Notes under the pieces: generated by a model
Told to the model about the DNA's origin: nothing
What the model saw: only the letters and a program-made list of their open reading frames with translations
The model's database searches: none
Assembly: GCF_001682385.1 (NCBI RefSeq)
Contig: NZ_CP016210.1
Span: 3,348,001-3,412,000, forward strand
Source: Azoarcus olearius
Lineage (GTDB): Bacteria > Pseudomonadota > Gammaproteobacteria > Burkholderiales > Rhodocyclaceae
Length of the DNA stretch: 64,000 nt
Direction of reading: 5' to 3'
Shown: positions 9,475-20,463 of the stretch, in pieces
How the letters are laid out: the number at the start of each line of letters is the position of its first letter
Position numbering within the stretch: position 1 is the first letter of the stretch
Position numbers and translations under genes: made by a program

Positions 9475-10991
9475 CGGCTACCATGGCCACCCGAGAACTT
9501 GTTGGTGCGGAAGCCGAGGCGTTGGTTCAGGAGCAGATTCGCCAGCACTCCGCAGGCATACAAAATTCGCTTTCAATTTTCAATGCCAGAAGTGCCGTCG
9601 CGGCGTGGCTTGAGGCGCTGCGAGGCGTTGAAGAACTCATCAACCTGCCTCTGTTTGAACTCGAGGATGAGCAGGCGGTTCTGGCGCTGGTTAGCCTGCG
9701 ACTCGACCACCTCTCTCATTCGCAGGTCGCAAACCTGCACGCAATGCTGGCTGACCAGTTCGAAGCCGGTGTCGCTAGGCGGTTTGTTCAGACAGTGCGC
9801 AGGTCGGCCGCAATCGGCTTAGCCTTTCGAATGCATGGAATGGAGGGTGGGGAGGAGTTTCGAACCCTGGGCGGCGCTATCACCTACTTTCAGTCGAGGC
9901 GACGTCAAATGGTGGGCCTGCTGTACTGCATGCCCACGGCGTGCAGTGGCACAGAACCCGTTGATTCGTTGGACGCGCTGAATGTCTTCCTGCCTATCGT
10001 TGAACATAGCTGCGTCGGCCTTACGAGCCTCTACCGCCACCTGGTACTGCTGAGAATTCACGATGACTACGGGCTGACTGTGGGCCCGCAGTCGTTCAAA
10101 GGAAACTATTCGTTCGACATACTCGACGAGTCATTCCTTGAGCCGGAGCGTGTTGGCATCACGGAGGTGCCTCGCGACCGGGTTGACGGGGCTGTGTTAA
10201 AGCATCGGATGAAGGTCGATTCCGGTCGGGTGTTTTCGGTGCCAGAACTGTGCAATGACCTTTTGGCGATGGAAGCCGCATATGCCGAGTTCAAGCTCGG
10301 CGATACCGCGTTCGGTGCGATGGCGCAATTTATCGTGGCCTGCTCCCGAGACGCACGTGATCAATACCATATCGAGCTCGAAGCAAGCACGCTCAAGAGC
10401 CTCATGGCCCTTTGCGGGCTTTCGAACGCGGCACAGCGACGCCTCGTGTATGCCGGGACGGGCTATGCTGACGCTATCAATTCGTTTGCTCCGTTCATCC
10501 TCGTCGGCCGAAACTACGTGACGACGGTAACCCTGCTTAGCCGATTTGCATACAGCTGGAAGACGATCTGCCTGAACAAGATCAAGAGGTTCCAAGTTCG
10601 GTCTGGGTTCATGTTCGAGCAACAGGTAAAGGACGCTCTTGAGAAGCAGGGTTTTTTTGTCTCCGACGTCAAGCGCATCGAGCGGAAGGAGTTTGATGTC
10701 GTTGCGACGAAGGACTGCGTCATCTACAACGTCCAATGCAAAAACAATCTCGTCGACCTTACACGCATGGAAGAAAATCCGAGCCTGTTCGCGCGCTACA
10801 ACCGGCGACTTGACCGCTACTACGCCGATGCTCTGCGCAAAGAGGAAGAGCGGGAGGGACTGCTAAAGCAACGGTTTGGTTTGGGGGTAGTCAAGCACGT
10901 CGTACTGAGCAAGTTCCCCGTTGCAACCAAGAACCCACGGATACTAGCCTTTCGCGAGATCAGTCAGTTCGGTAAGCAGTTCGCGAGATGA
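9471..10991 (+). CDS. Unknown protein with C-terminal PD-(D/E)xK-like nuclease domain
   Basis: 506 residues if translation begins at the coupled ATG at 9471 (AAGGA just upstream); an ATG at 9483 is an alternative. The N-terminal 370 residues are helical-looking and unrecognised. The last 140 hold a nuclease-like pattern: FEQQVKDALEKQGF (Glu in the first helix), then KEFDVVA (Asp) and YNVQCKNN (Q-x-K), spaced as in Mrr/NERD-type restriction endonuclease folds. Lower GC than its neighbours. With the preceding gene it may form a two-component defence or DNA-processing module; there is no methyltransferase or helicase nearby. Nuclease fold moderately likely, function unknown. Confidence 0.6.
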   Translation: MTATMATRELVGAEAEALVQEQIRQHSAGIQNSLSIFNARSAVAAWLEALRGVEELINLPLFELEDEQAVLALVSLRLDHLSHSQVANLHAMLADQFEAGVARRFVQTVRRSAAIGLAFRMHGMEGGEEFRTLGGAITYFQSRRRQMVGLLYCMPTACSGTEPVDSLDALNVFLPIVEHSCVGLTSLYRHLVLLRIHDDYGLTVGPQSFKGNYSFDILDESFLEPERVGITEVPRDRVDGAVLKHRMKVDSGRVFSVPELCNDLLAMEAAYAEFKLGDTAFGAMAQFIVACSRDARDQYHIELEASTLKSLMALCGLSNAAQRRLVYAGTGYADAINSFAPFILVGRNYVTTVTLLSRFAYSWKTICLNKIKRFQVRSGFMFEQQVKDALEKQGFFVSDVKRIERKEFDVVATKDCVIYNVQCKNNLVDLTRMEENPSLFARYNRRLDRYYADALRKEEEREGLLKQRFGLGVVKHVVLSKFPVATKNPRILAFREISQFGKQFAR

Positions 10992-11106
10992 AGTCCAAGC
11001 CTCTCGGTATCGGAGAGCCGGTGAACACTGCACTGAATGGTCATCTGCCAGCAGAAAGCCAGCTGTCGGTCCATAACCAATAAGCCCACACAACACATAA
11101 GCGACG

Positions 11107-11508
11107 ATGCCAACGATTCCAACGCTCTACCACGGTACCTCTATTGGATGGCTTATGCAGAGTGGACTTAAAATTCAAGATCGGCCGTTCGGTGAGGCTT
11201 CGCAAGCTCACTCATTCATATACAGTGTTGCTGAATTAGCAGCGTGGAATGCAAAGCGCCATACAGAATTAAGGATAAAAAGAGGCGATCTTTCAGAAGC
11301 CGATTTTGTCTGCAACGGCATTTCTTTCCCGCCCGCTCTCTACGTCTATACGTTGCAGCTCGGCAACACTAAGTTTATTGACTGGCAAGCTCCTCACCTT
11401 CCAAAAGTCCATCTTGATGCGGTAGTTAAGGTGCTCAAGTCCAAGCACAATGAAGCTGGTGAGAAAATGGGAATTCTTTGCTCGTCTAGTGAAGCAAAAA
11501 ATTTGTGA
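11107..11508 (+). CDS. Hypothetical protein with YHGT motif, possibly truncated
   Basis: 133 residues beginning MPTIPTLYHGTS. A YHGT near the N-terminus followed by a Gly-Leu-x-Ile segment recalls the start of ADP-ribosyltransferase/RNA phosphotransferase-like folds, but the rest does not confirm this. Low GC like the preceding pair. No good ribosome-binding site is seen. The reading frame ends at 11508 inside another frame (11450-11773) that continues with equally protein-like sequence, so either two overlapping genes exist or one gene has been split by a frameshift near 11450-11508. Confidence 0.45.
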   Translation: MPTIPTLYHGTSIGWLMQSGLKIQDRPFGEASQAHSFIYSVAELAAWNAKRHTELRIKRGDLSEADFVCNGISFPPALYVYTLQLGNTKFIDWQAPHLPKVHLDAVVKVLKSKHNEAGEKMGILCSSSEAKNL

Positions 11509-11773
11509 CGCGCCTTGGCACGAGTGGGTGGAGTTTGTGGCGGAGACATACGAAGCAACCGGCGGCACCACGGAAGAACGTGTGGTAGGGCTTCTTGCCG
11601 CTGCGGGGTTTCCTCTCGTGCGTAGAATTGAGCGCGCGCCGGAAAGAGACTCGGAAACCTGGTCTTTATCACCGAGCAATGCACTATTCCCAGTGGCTGT
11701 AGAGAAGCTTACTGCTTTTGACCCAGAGCGGCGGTGTCCAAAGCATTGCGGACCCCTACGACCAGCTGAGTGA
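11450..11773 (+). CDS. Hypothetical protein, possible frameshifted continuation of the preceding gene
   Basis: 107-residue frame that overlaps the previous ORF by 59 bases in the +1 frame. Its middle part (PWHEWVEFVAETYEATGG) looks like genuine protein. No Shine-Dalgarno sequence precedes the ATG at 11450, which favours the idea that it is the C-terminal half of the upstream gene. Not recognised. Composition is like the rest of the island. Confidence 0.35.
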   Translation: MKLVRKWEFFARLVKQKICDAPWHEWVEFVAETYEATGGTTEERVVGLLAAAGFPLVRRIERAPERDSETWSLSPSNALFPVAVEKLTAFDPERRCPKHCGPLRPAE

Positions 11774-11955
11774 ACGGCGGCAAAGGCCGAATAGCTGCCC
11801 CTCATCCCACGAAGCCAATCGGTGAATTGTCGTTGCAGCCATCCGTCCTACGTGTGAAGAACCGCACGACCGAGGGCATGCCTTATCAATACGATAGGCG
11901 TACCTAGAAATGACACAGGGGTTTTCGCGCCTTTGAGGCGCACCCCCATCTACCC

Positions 11956-12794
11956 GTGAACAAACCCACCCGATTCCACCTGCTCGCCGCCCTCACCCTC
12001 ACCCTCGGCAGCAGCGCCGCCAACGCCACCTTCATCACCTAGAGCTTCACCGGCGCCACCGCTGGCTCATATCAGTCCGACCAGTCCTACACCTACGACA
12101 GCGCCACCGGCTACGCCTACTCGCCGACTTACGGGGGCCACGTCCGACAACGTCGCCGGCAGCATGAGCTTCGTTGTCGATGCCAGCCGCTACAAGAACA
12201 TTGGCGGCGCCGCGGGATACACGACCTCGGGTTTCCAGACGCTGCCGTCGCCGGCGTGGCTCAGCAGCAGTTCCAGTGCGGCCAGCCCGCTGATGTCGCT
12301 TGCGCTGGCGTCGTTCGGCGATATCGCCAGCGGCCTCACCGCTTACACCTCGGCCTACAGCGGCAATACCGGGGCACTTAGCCTGTTCGATCAGGTTGCT
12401 TATCTGGCGCCGACCTACACGTATGACGACGCGGGGCGCGTGACCTCGTTTGAGAATCTACTGACGATGAACCGGGTGTTGCTGGCGGGTGACGTCACGC
12501 TCGATCTGGTCGACGGTCAGTTGCTGCCCGTTGCGATCGGCAGCCTCGATTGGGGCCAGATCGACCAGTTGTGGATGGCACAGCGCATTACCTACAGCTA
12601 CGACGCCGACGGCAATCTCATCAGCAGTACCGAGGCGCTTACTCAGAAGGTGTCGCGGCTGGACATTGCCGACTGGCGCATCAGCTTCAGCACGCCCCCC
12701 CACGGCGGTGCCGGAGCCCGCTTCGCTCGTGCTGGCTTGTCTTGGCCTTGCTGGGCTCGGGCTGCGGCGTCGGCGAGTTGCGCCGGCCGCGTAG
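11956..12794 (+). pseudogene. PEP-CTERM secreted protein, broken by a stop and two frameshifts
   Basis: A GTG at 11956 opens a typical signal peptide (NKPTRFHLLAALTLTLGSSAANA) but a TAG at 12040 interrupts it. The same frame then reads sensible protein to about 12133, where a GGGGG run marks a shift to the next frame (...SDNVAGSMSFVVDAS...). That frame runs to an eight-C tract at about 12697-12704, after which a third frame carries a clear PEP-CTERM sorting signal: VPEPASLVLACLGLAGLGL followed by an Arg cluster and a stop at 12792. Intact relatives are exported and processed by an exosortase. All three lesions are simple (a point change and two +1 changes in homopolymers), so sequencing error or phase variation cannot be excluded. 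Confidence 0.7.
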
Positions 12795-13114
12795 CACGCG
12801 TCATCCCGGCCGCCGACCGCGAAATCGCCCGCAGGATGATGGGCGGCGGCAGCCGGCGCGGGCTTGGTGAGCGCCGCCCAAGTCTGCACATCTACCGTCC
12901 ATTGCACGGCGTCAAGGCCGTTTTCAGCGACGCTTCCCGACGCGACCGGGCAACCGGATGCGACTCCCCGCTTTAGGCTGTGACTTCTGGCGCAGGTGAT
13001 ATCCGCGCCGCTCGCGCACTATTCCGTTTGTGGTACGCCTGCGCGGCCGCATCTGCCGCGCCGCCTCGTTCCCGGGCGTCGCTGCGCCGAGTTCACACCA
13101 TCAAGCCGCTGAGC

Positions 13115-13936
13115 ATGAAACATCCGATTTTTGAGAGCCTCGGGGACAACTACCCCTTCCATCTTGAAGCGCAGTTCGACCGCATCCTGGTCAAGATGGA
13201 GCAGTTGTGGGATACGCCGCAGATCCACGATTACTTCAGCGACCTGCTGATCGACAAGCGTGGCGGGCGCAAGGGATTTCCGCTCGAGGTGCTCAACGAA
13301 ATCATCTTCCTGCGTGAGTACAGGGAGGTGGCGACGTTCCGCGCGGCGGAACGGAAAGAACAGGCGATTCATGAATTGGCGCGGCGCGGCATCGCGCTCA
13401 AGAGCGAAGACTTCCTCCATGCGGTTCGGGAGGGCGACCCGGAAATCATCGATCTCTTCGTTCGATCGAACTTCGGCGTCAATCTGCCGGATGAGGACGG
13501 AACGCCGCCGTTGCTGATCGCGTTGAAGAGCGGCTACACGATCGTGGCCAAGATTCTGCTTGATGCGGGTGCCGACCCCAACGCGAAGGACAGGCTGGGT
13601 CTGACGCCGCTGCTGGTGGCGTGCGGCAGCACGACGCAAGGCTATCAACTCATCGCCGAGCGCCTGATCAAGAAAGGCGCCTTCGTGAATGTGCGCGATG
13701 CGCTGGGGAACACGCCCTTGCTGCTCGCCCTGGCCGGCGGCGCGCCCGACGTCGCCAAGCTGCTGATCGAGCACGGGGCGGATGTGGGCGCCAGAACACG
13801 CAAGGGTGAAACGGTCCTGTCGCTGGCGGGGCAGATCGCCGCTGAAGCGCAACGCGCCGAAATCCTCGCGCTGTTGGCAAGCAAGGGCGTCAAGGCAGAC
13901 GCGGCGGCCCCCGCCAGTCCGCCCAAGCCCCAATAG
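13115..13936 (+). CDS. Ankyrin-repeat protein
   Basis: 273 residues from the ATG at 13115 (the frame is open further upstream, but without protein-like sequence). The N-terminal 95 residues are unrecognised, charged and helical. From about 105 to 260 there are four or so ankyrin repeats, e.g. DGTPPLLIALKSG, GADPNAKDRLGLTPLLVA, DALGNTPLLLALAGG and HGADVGARTRKGETVLSLA. The C-terminal tail is Ala/Pro-rich. No signal peptide, so cytoplasmic; ankyrin arrays bind proteins. No functional partner in the neighbourhood. The region 12795-13114 upstream holds nothing recognisable. Confidence 0.75.
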   Translation: MKHPIFESLGDNYPFHLEAQFDRILVKMEQLWDTPQIHDYFSDLLIDKRGGRKGFPLEVLNEIIFLREYREVATFRAAERKEQAIHELARRGIALKSEDFLHAVREGDPEIIDLFVRSNFGVNLPDEDGTPPLLIALKSGYTIVAKILLDAGADPNAKDRLGLTPLLVACGSTTQGYQLIAERLIKKGAFVNVRDALGNTPLLLALAGGAPDVAKLLIEHGADVGARTRKGETVLSLAGQIAAEAQRAEILALLASKGVKADAAAPASPPKPQ

Positions 13937-14096
13937 GCGGGACGATTCGCCTGCAGCCGGTGCGCCACGCGATGACCCGGGCGCCGGCTACCGCGCGTGC
14001 GACCGCCGTGGCGCCGGCCTCGTACGGGACGGTTCGACCTGGCATCGCGGGCCTGGGGCGGGGCCTCCGCTGTGGCCCAAGCGCGACCAGTAGCGA

Positions 14097-14747
14097 TCAC
14101 CCAAGCTGCGCGACGACCGCGTAACGCCCCTTGTCGCGGCCGCCGGTGGGTGGGTTCATGAACTCGGCGACCAGCGGCCGGAAGCCGAGCCCGGCCAGCA
14201 GCGCCAGCGTCTCTTCCGGCGTGTGCGAGTCGTAGAAGAAGGTTTCGCCGAACATCGTGTCGGTGAAGGCGGGATGTGCGGAGCCGCCGCAGGTGAGCAT
14301 CAGCCGGGCGCCGGGGTGCAGGCGGTCGCGGATGCGGCGCAGGATGTTCTGGTGGTGGTGGCGCTCGATGTGGAACAGCGCATCCCAGCAGATGGCGGCG
14401 GCGTAGCGCGCGCCGCCGGTTTCCGCATCCTCCCTTTTGGCGCCCGCCGCCTCACCACCGTCGAACTCGCAATTCTCCAGCGCGGCGCATATCCACCTTT
14501 GTTCGGGAAAGCGCTGCCGCGCCAACGCCAGCATGCCTTCCGACTGGTCGTAGCCCACTACCCGCATGCCGCGCGCGATCACGTATTCCGCCATTGGCCG
14601 GCCGGTGCCGCAGCCGGCATCCAGCACCGTGGCGCCGGACGGCACGCCGGCCAGCAGGGTGTCGAGATAGAACTGTTCGCGGCCGTAGAAGCTGCGCCGC
14701 GCTTCGTCCCAGCGCGGCGCGATGGCGTTGTAGGAAGCGCGGTTCAT
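14097..14747 (-). CDS. SAM-dependent class I methyltransferase
   Basis: 216 residues from the ATG at 14747, which overlaps the stop of the upstream reductase gene (ATGA). Methyltransferase motif I is LDAGCGTGRPM (about residue 40), followed by an acidic GYDQSEGM, and a late ICWDALFHIERHHH region where the motif IV acid sits. The fold is that of small-molecule methyltransferases (Methyltransf_11/25). Substrate unknown. The longer frame upstream is not used because it lies in the neighbouring coding sequence. Confidence 0.8.
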   Translation of the reverse strand: MNRASYNAIAPRWDEARRSFYGREQFYLDTLLAGVPSGATVLDAGCGTGRPMAEYVIARGMRVVGYDQSEGMLALARQRFPEQRWICAALENCEFDGGEAAGAKREDAETGGARYAAAICWDALFHIERHHHQNILRRIRDRLHPGARLMLTCGGSAHPAFTDTMFGETFFYDSHTPEETLALLAGLGFRPLVAEFMNPPTGGRDKGRYAVVAQLG

Positions 14748-15289
14748 CGGCGCACGCGGTAGGTGGATTGGACGAAGCCGAACGGAAAGGCGCGAGTCGC
14801 GACACGTTCCAGCCACACGTCGGCATCGAGCGCGCCGAACAGCCGGCGGCCGCTGCCGAGCAGCACCGGGATGGTGGTGACGGTGAGGTCGTCGATCAGC
14901 CCTGCGGCGAGGAAGCGCTGGATGGTGATGCCGCCGTCTACATAGATGCGGCGCACGCCCTCATCCTCCAGCCGTTTCGTTAGCGCCGCCGGGGTTTCGC
15001 TCGACACCGACACGGTGACTGGCGGCGCGGCGGGTAGTTGCAGTGGCCGGCTGGTGAGCACGATGACCGGCTTGCCGCCGTAGGGCCATTCGGGGAAGCC
15101 GATTACCAGGTCGAAGGTGTTGCGGCCCATGACCAGTACGTCTACCGATTCAATGAAATCCGCATAGCCGCAGTCCTCACCGGGCGGGATGGTGGCGTTG
15201 GCGGTTTCCAGCCAGTCGATGGCGCCGTCGGCGCGGGAGATGTAGCCATCGAGGCTGGTGGCGATGAAGACGGAGGCGGTGAGGGGCAT
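14744..15289 (-). CDS. Dihydrofolate reductase-like (RibD C-terminal domain) protein
   Basis: 181 residues with the RibD_C/DHFR-like fold: SVFIATSLDGYIS at the start, LVMGRNTFDLV, a nucleotide-binding stretch and IYVDGGITIQRFLAAGLID near the end. Members are NADPH-dependent reductases of unknown substrate and are often stress-linked. The start at 15289 is chosen because the conserved core begins there; an in-frame ATG ten codons upstream (15319) is possible. Neither has a clear ribosome-binding site. It is co-transcribed with the overlapping methyltransferase. Confidence 0.8.
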   Translation of the reverse strand: MPLTASVFIATSLDGYISRADGAIDWLETANATIPPGEDCGYADFIESVDVLVMGRNTFDLVIGFPEWPYGGKPVIVLTSRPLQLPAAPPVTVSVSSETPAALTKRLEDEGVRRIYVDGGITIQRFLAAGLIDDLTVTTIPVLLGSGRRLFGALDADVWLERVATRAFPFGFVQSTYRVRR

Positions 15290-15342
15290 GGGGAAATGAT
15301 GAGAGGGTGGAGGCGTCATTGGGCTGGGAGAGATGGGGTTTG

Positions 15343-15427
15343 TTCCTTCCTTTCAAGAGGACGCAGGGGGATTGGTAACGCGGGCTTAACCCATCCCCAC
15401 CCCTGCCCTCCCCTTGAAGGGGAGGGA
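15343..15427. repeat. Degenerate inverted pair of the dispersed repeat
   Basis: The right copy (15389-15427) is a clean reverse-oriented short form: CCCATCCCCACCCC then a CCCTCCCCTTGAAGGGGAGGG hairpin region. The left copy (about 15343-15371) is eroded (CTTCCTTTCAAGAGGACGCAGGGGG). The pair occupies the promoter side of the reductase gene; the rest of 15290-15584 shows no gene. Confidence 0.65.
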
Positions 15428-15584
15428 GCAAACCGGCTGCCGCTCCAAGGCGTTTGCTTTGCTCCGCCGGGTGAGAGGTGGCAAGCGCAGTCAGCGGAAA
15501 GCGCTTTCCCCTGCTTTACGTTCACTGAGGAAATCAATCCAGCCTGGGGCCACTACTCACCCAGTCGCCGAGGCGAAGCCCCCG

Positions 15585-16145
15585 TCAGCGCAGCTTGATC
15601 GTCCACTCCCGTAGCGCCTCCAGCAAACGCACGATGTAGCCGCGCGTGGCTTCGTCGGTCAGCGCGCCATCGGCATCGAACAACTGGCCGGCGTTGCCGA
15701 TCATGACTTCGGGTTTGTTGAGCAGGTGGGCGTCCAGGAACACCATGATCTGGCGCAGGTGGTACTGGGCGCGGGCGGTGCCGAGGCGGCCGGGGCTGAC
15801 GCCCATGACGGCGGCGGGTTTGCCGGCCAGCGGTTGCTCGGGGGCGCGGGAGACCCAGTCGATCGCGTTCTTCAGCACGCCGGGCACCGAGTAGTTGTAT
15901 TCCGGCGTCACGAACAGCACCGCGTCGGCGGCGCGGATCTGCGCGATCAGGTGTTCGACCGGCGCCGGGAAACCCGCCACGCGGACGTCGTCGTTGTAGA
16001 GCGGAATCTGCGCGATGTCGGCGATTTCGATCTGGATGCCCGCGGGGGCCACGCGTTGCGCTTCCCGCAGCGCGGCGCTGTTGTACGAGCCTTTGCGCAG
16101 GCTGCCGGAAATGCCGAGTACCTTGATCTGCTGGGTGTCGCTCAT
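15585..16145 (-). CDS. NAD(P)H-dependent FMN reductase (flavodoxin-like)
   Basis: 186 residues from the ATG at 16145, preceded by a GGAG at normal distance; the frame stays open upstream but without support. FMN-binding motif LGISGSLRKGSYN near the N-terminus and the family signature FVTPEYNYSVPGVLKNAIDW in the middle. Enzymes of this family (ChrR, azoreductase, SsuE-like) reduce quinones, chromate or flavins with NAD(P)H in the cytoplasm. Its head-to-head arrangement with katG fits a role against oxidative stress, but co-regulation is only inferred. Confidence 0.85.
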   Translation of the reverse strand: MSDTQQIKVLGISGSLRKGSYNSAALREAQRVAPAGIQIEIADIAQIPLYNDDVRVAGFPAPVEHLIAQIRAADAVLFVTPEYNYSVPGVLKNAIDWVSRAPEQPLAGKPAAVMGVSPGRLGTARAQYHLRQIMVFLDAHLLNKPEVMIGNAGQLFDADGALTDEATRGYIVRLLEALREWTIKLR

Positions 16146-16339
16146 GCGTTTCTCCACTGGGGTTGGTTGTGGGGTCCCGGCCGGTGGCGTGGGGCCGGCA
16201 TGCAACAGGGATGGAGGCGGTTTCAGCCGAAGCGGGCAAGGCACCGCCGCCGGGGCGTTCGCGATGCGATGTCGGGCGGGCAGTCAGCGAAAGGCCGTTT
16301 CGCTGCATAGCACAATTCGATCACACCTCCCTGGTAGCG

Positions 16340-16354
16340 ATAAATTTCGGCTAT
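16340..16354 (+). promoter_or_regulatory. Possible OxyR half-site upstream of katG
   Basis: ATAA-N7-CTAT at 16340-16354 differs by one base from the OxyR half-site pattern ATAG-N7-CTAT. It lies in the divergent region between the FMN reductase and katG, about 105 bases before the katG start. The adjacent second half-site is poor, so this is tentative. Confidence 0.3.
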
Positions 16355-16407
16355 TCATCTCATGCGAACAACTCGTTAGAAGGCAGCAGGCGGCGCGGCT
16401 ATTGTGA

Positions 16408-18660
<2,253 letters not shown>

Positions 18661-18673
18661 GAAGCGGCACAAG

Positions 18674-18702
18674 CGCCCCGCCACCCGCAAGGTGGCGGGG
18701 CG
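18674..18702. terminator. Hairpin between convergent katG and hydrolase genes
   Basis: CGCCCCGCCACC / GGTGGCGGGGCG pair in a 12-base stem with a CGCAA loop. It is placed between two converging genes and can serve both, though no long T-run follows on either side. Confidence 0.65.
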
Positions 18703-18709
18703 CTGCCGT

Positions 18710-19336
18710 TTACTTGCCGCCCTTCAGCGTGGTGTAGCTGGTGATGAGGTTGCGGTAGTCCGGGATGTGGTTGGAGAACAGCGTGCCCAGGCCCTCGATG
18801 TCATTGCGCCAGTCGCGGTGCAGTTCGCACGCCGCGCCGAACCAGGTCATCAGCTGCGCGCCCGCGGCGGACATGCGGTCCCAGGCGGAATCGCGGGTGA
18901 GTTCGTTGAAGGTGCCGGAGGCATCCGTCACCACGAACACCTCGTAGCCCTCCTCCAGCGCGGACAGCGCCGGAAAGGCCACGCACACTTCGGTCACCAC
19001 GCCGGCGATGATCAGCTGCTTCTTGCCGGTGGCCTTCACCGCCTGCACGAAGTCGGCGTTGTCCCAGGCGTTGATCTGGCCGGGACGGGCGATGTACGGC
19101 GCCTCGGGAAATATCTCCTTCAACTCCGGCACCAGCGGCCCGTTGGGGCCGTCCTCGAAGCTGGTGGTGAGGATGGTCGGCAGCTTGAAGTACTTGGCGA
19201 GGTCGGCCAGCGCCAGGACGTTGTTCTTGAAGCGGTCGGGCTCGATGTCGCGCACCAGGGACAGCAGGCCGGCCTGGTGATCGACCAGCAGCACGGCGGC
19301 GTTGTTCTTGTCGAGACGGACGTAGGGTTGGGCCAT
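18710..19336 (-). CDS. Isochorismatase-family cysteine hydrolase, YcaC-like
   Basis: 208 residues, the usual length for YcaC relatives. The catalytic Asp lies in VLLVDHQAGLL (about residue 20), the Lys around KATGKKQLI, and the nucleophilic Cys in AGVVTEVCVAFPAL. Members are cytoplasmic amidase-like hydrolases of unclear substrate. GCTCC on the plus strand gives a GGAGC ribosome-binding site before the ATG at 19336. It lies 107 bases downstream of the pirin gene on the same strand, a frequent pairing, both divergent from a LysR regulator. Confidence 0.88.
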   Translation of the reverse strand: MAQPYVRLDKNNAAVLLVDHQAGLLSLVRDIEPDRFKNNVLALADLAKYFKLPTILTTSFEDGPNGPLVPELKEIFPEAPYIARPGQINAWDNADFVQAVKATGKKQLIIAGVVTEVCVAFPALSALEEGYEVFVVTDASGTFNELTRDSAWDRMSAAGAQLMTWFGAACELHRDWRNDIEGLGTLFSNHIPDYRNLITSYTTLKGGK

Positions 19337-19443
19337 GGTTTTGCTCCTTTGCTCTCTGGGGGATGCCGCGCCGCCCTGCCCCGTGGGCGAAGCGGACGGC
19401 GCGGCGGATGGGGCGTGCGGCGGAATTGCCGCACGCCGGTTCC

Positions 19444-20340
19444 TCATGCCGCCGGTTCGGCTGCCGGCGCGGGTTGGGGGTCGAGCCGGCCGAAGCGGCC
19501 CGCGGTGTAGTCGTCGATCGCCTGGTTGATTTCGTCGGCGTCGTTCATCACGAAGGGACCGTGGCCGGCGATGGGTTCGTCGATCGGCTCGCCGGCGAGC
19601 AGCAGCACCAGCGCGTCGTTGTTGGCCTCCAGCGCCACGCCCTCGCCCTTGCGGTCGAGCACCGCCATCTGGCCGTCGCGCACGATGGCCTTGCCATTCA
19701 CCTGCAGCGTGCCGCGCAACACCACCACGGCGCCGGTCCAGCCTTCCGGCACGGGCAGTTCGACGTAGCCGCCGGCGTTCAGACGCAGGTCCCACACCGC
19801 CAGCGGGGTGAAGGTGTGCGCCGGCCCGCGCCGGCCGTCCAGCTCGCCGGCCACGATGCGGGCGCTGCCGGCGCCATTGGCCAGCTCCACCACCGGAATC
19901 TGCGCGGCGGTGATCGCCTGGTAGCCGGGCGCGGTCATCTTGTCGCGCGCCGGCAGGTTCACCCACAGCTGCACCATCTCCAGTTCGCCGCCCCTGCGGG
20001 CAAAGGCACGGCCGTGGAATTCCTCGTGCAGGATGCCGGCGCCGGCGGTCATCCACTGCACGTCGCCGGGGCTGATCAGGCCGCCCTGGCCGGTGGAGTC
20101 GCGGTGCGCGACCTCGCCGTGATAGACCAGCGTCACGGTCTCGAAACCGCGGTGCGGATGCGCGCCGACCCCGCGCTGCGCGGCGGTCGGTTCGAAGACG
20201 GCCGGGCCGGCGTGATCGAGCAGCAGGAAGGGGCTGAGCTGGCGGCCGTGGCTGCGGTAGTCGAACAGGCTACGCACCGGAAAGCCGTCGCCCACCCAAT
20301 GGGACCGCGGGGCAGCGTAGACACCGAGGATGCGCTTCAT
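19444..20340 (-). CDS. Pirin family protein (bicupin)
   Basis: 298 residues from the second ATG (20340), which has AGGAG six bases upstream; the ATG at 20346 immediately abuts that AGGAG. The N-terminal cupin carries the metal site (AHPHRGFETVTLVYHGEVAHRD, then AGAGILHEE). Bacterial pirins such as YhaK/YhhW bind a metal and some act as quercetin dioxygenases. It is divergent from the LysR gene at 20464 and probably controlled by it. Confidence 0.9.
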   Translation of the reverse strand: MKRILGVYAAPRSHWVGDGFPVRSLFDYRSHGRQLSPFLLLDHAGPAVFEPTAAQRGVGAHPHRGFETVTLVYHGEVAHRDSTGQGGLISPGDVQWMTAGAGILHEEFHGRAFARRGGELEMVQLWVNLPARDKMTAPGYQAITAAQIPVVELANGAGSARIVAGELDGRRGPAHTFTPLAVWDLRLNAGGYVELPVPEGWTGAVVVLRGTLQVNGKAIVRDGQMAVLDRKGEGVALEANNDALVLLLAGEPIDEPIAGHGPFVMNDADEINQAIDDYTAGRFGRLDPQPAPAAEPAA

Positions 20341-20392
20341 CTTCATCTCCTGACTGATGGCTGGGTAACAGCCTGGAAATCACTATAAAGAT

Positions 20393-20405
20393 GCACCGCC
20401 GGTGC
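20393..20405. promoter_or_regulatory. Palindrome in pirin/LysR divergent region
   Basis: GCACCG-C-CGGTGC is a perfect 13-base palindrome in the 120-base gap between the pirin gene and its divergent LysR gene. This is the position expected for the LysR operator. Confidence 0.4.
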
Positions 20406-20463
20406 GATAAGACGGCAAAATTCGCTCTCAGCGTCCTATCAATGGAACAGTGAGGCAAGCGCG

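Noticed and set aside
8482-11955. Integrated phage or IS element in the low-GC region
   Set aside because: No integrase, transposase, terminal inverted repeats or target duplications were seen; only composition is foreign.
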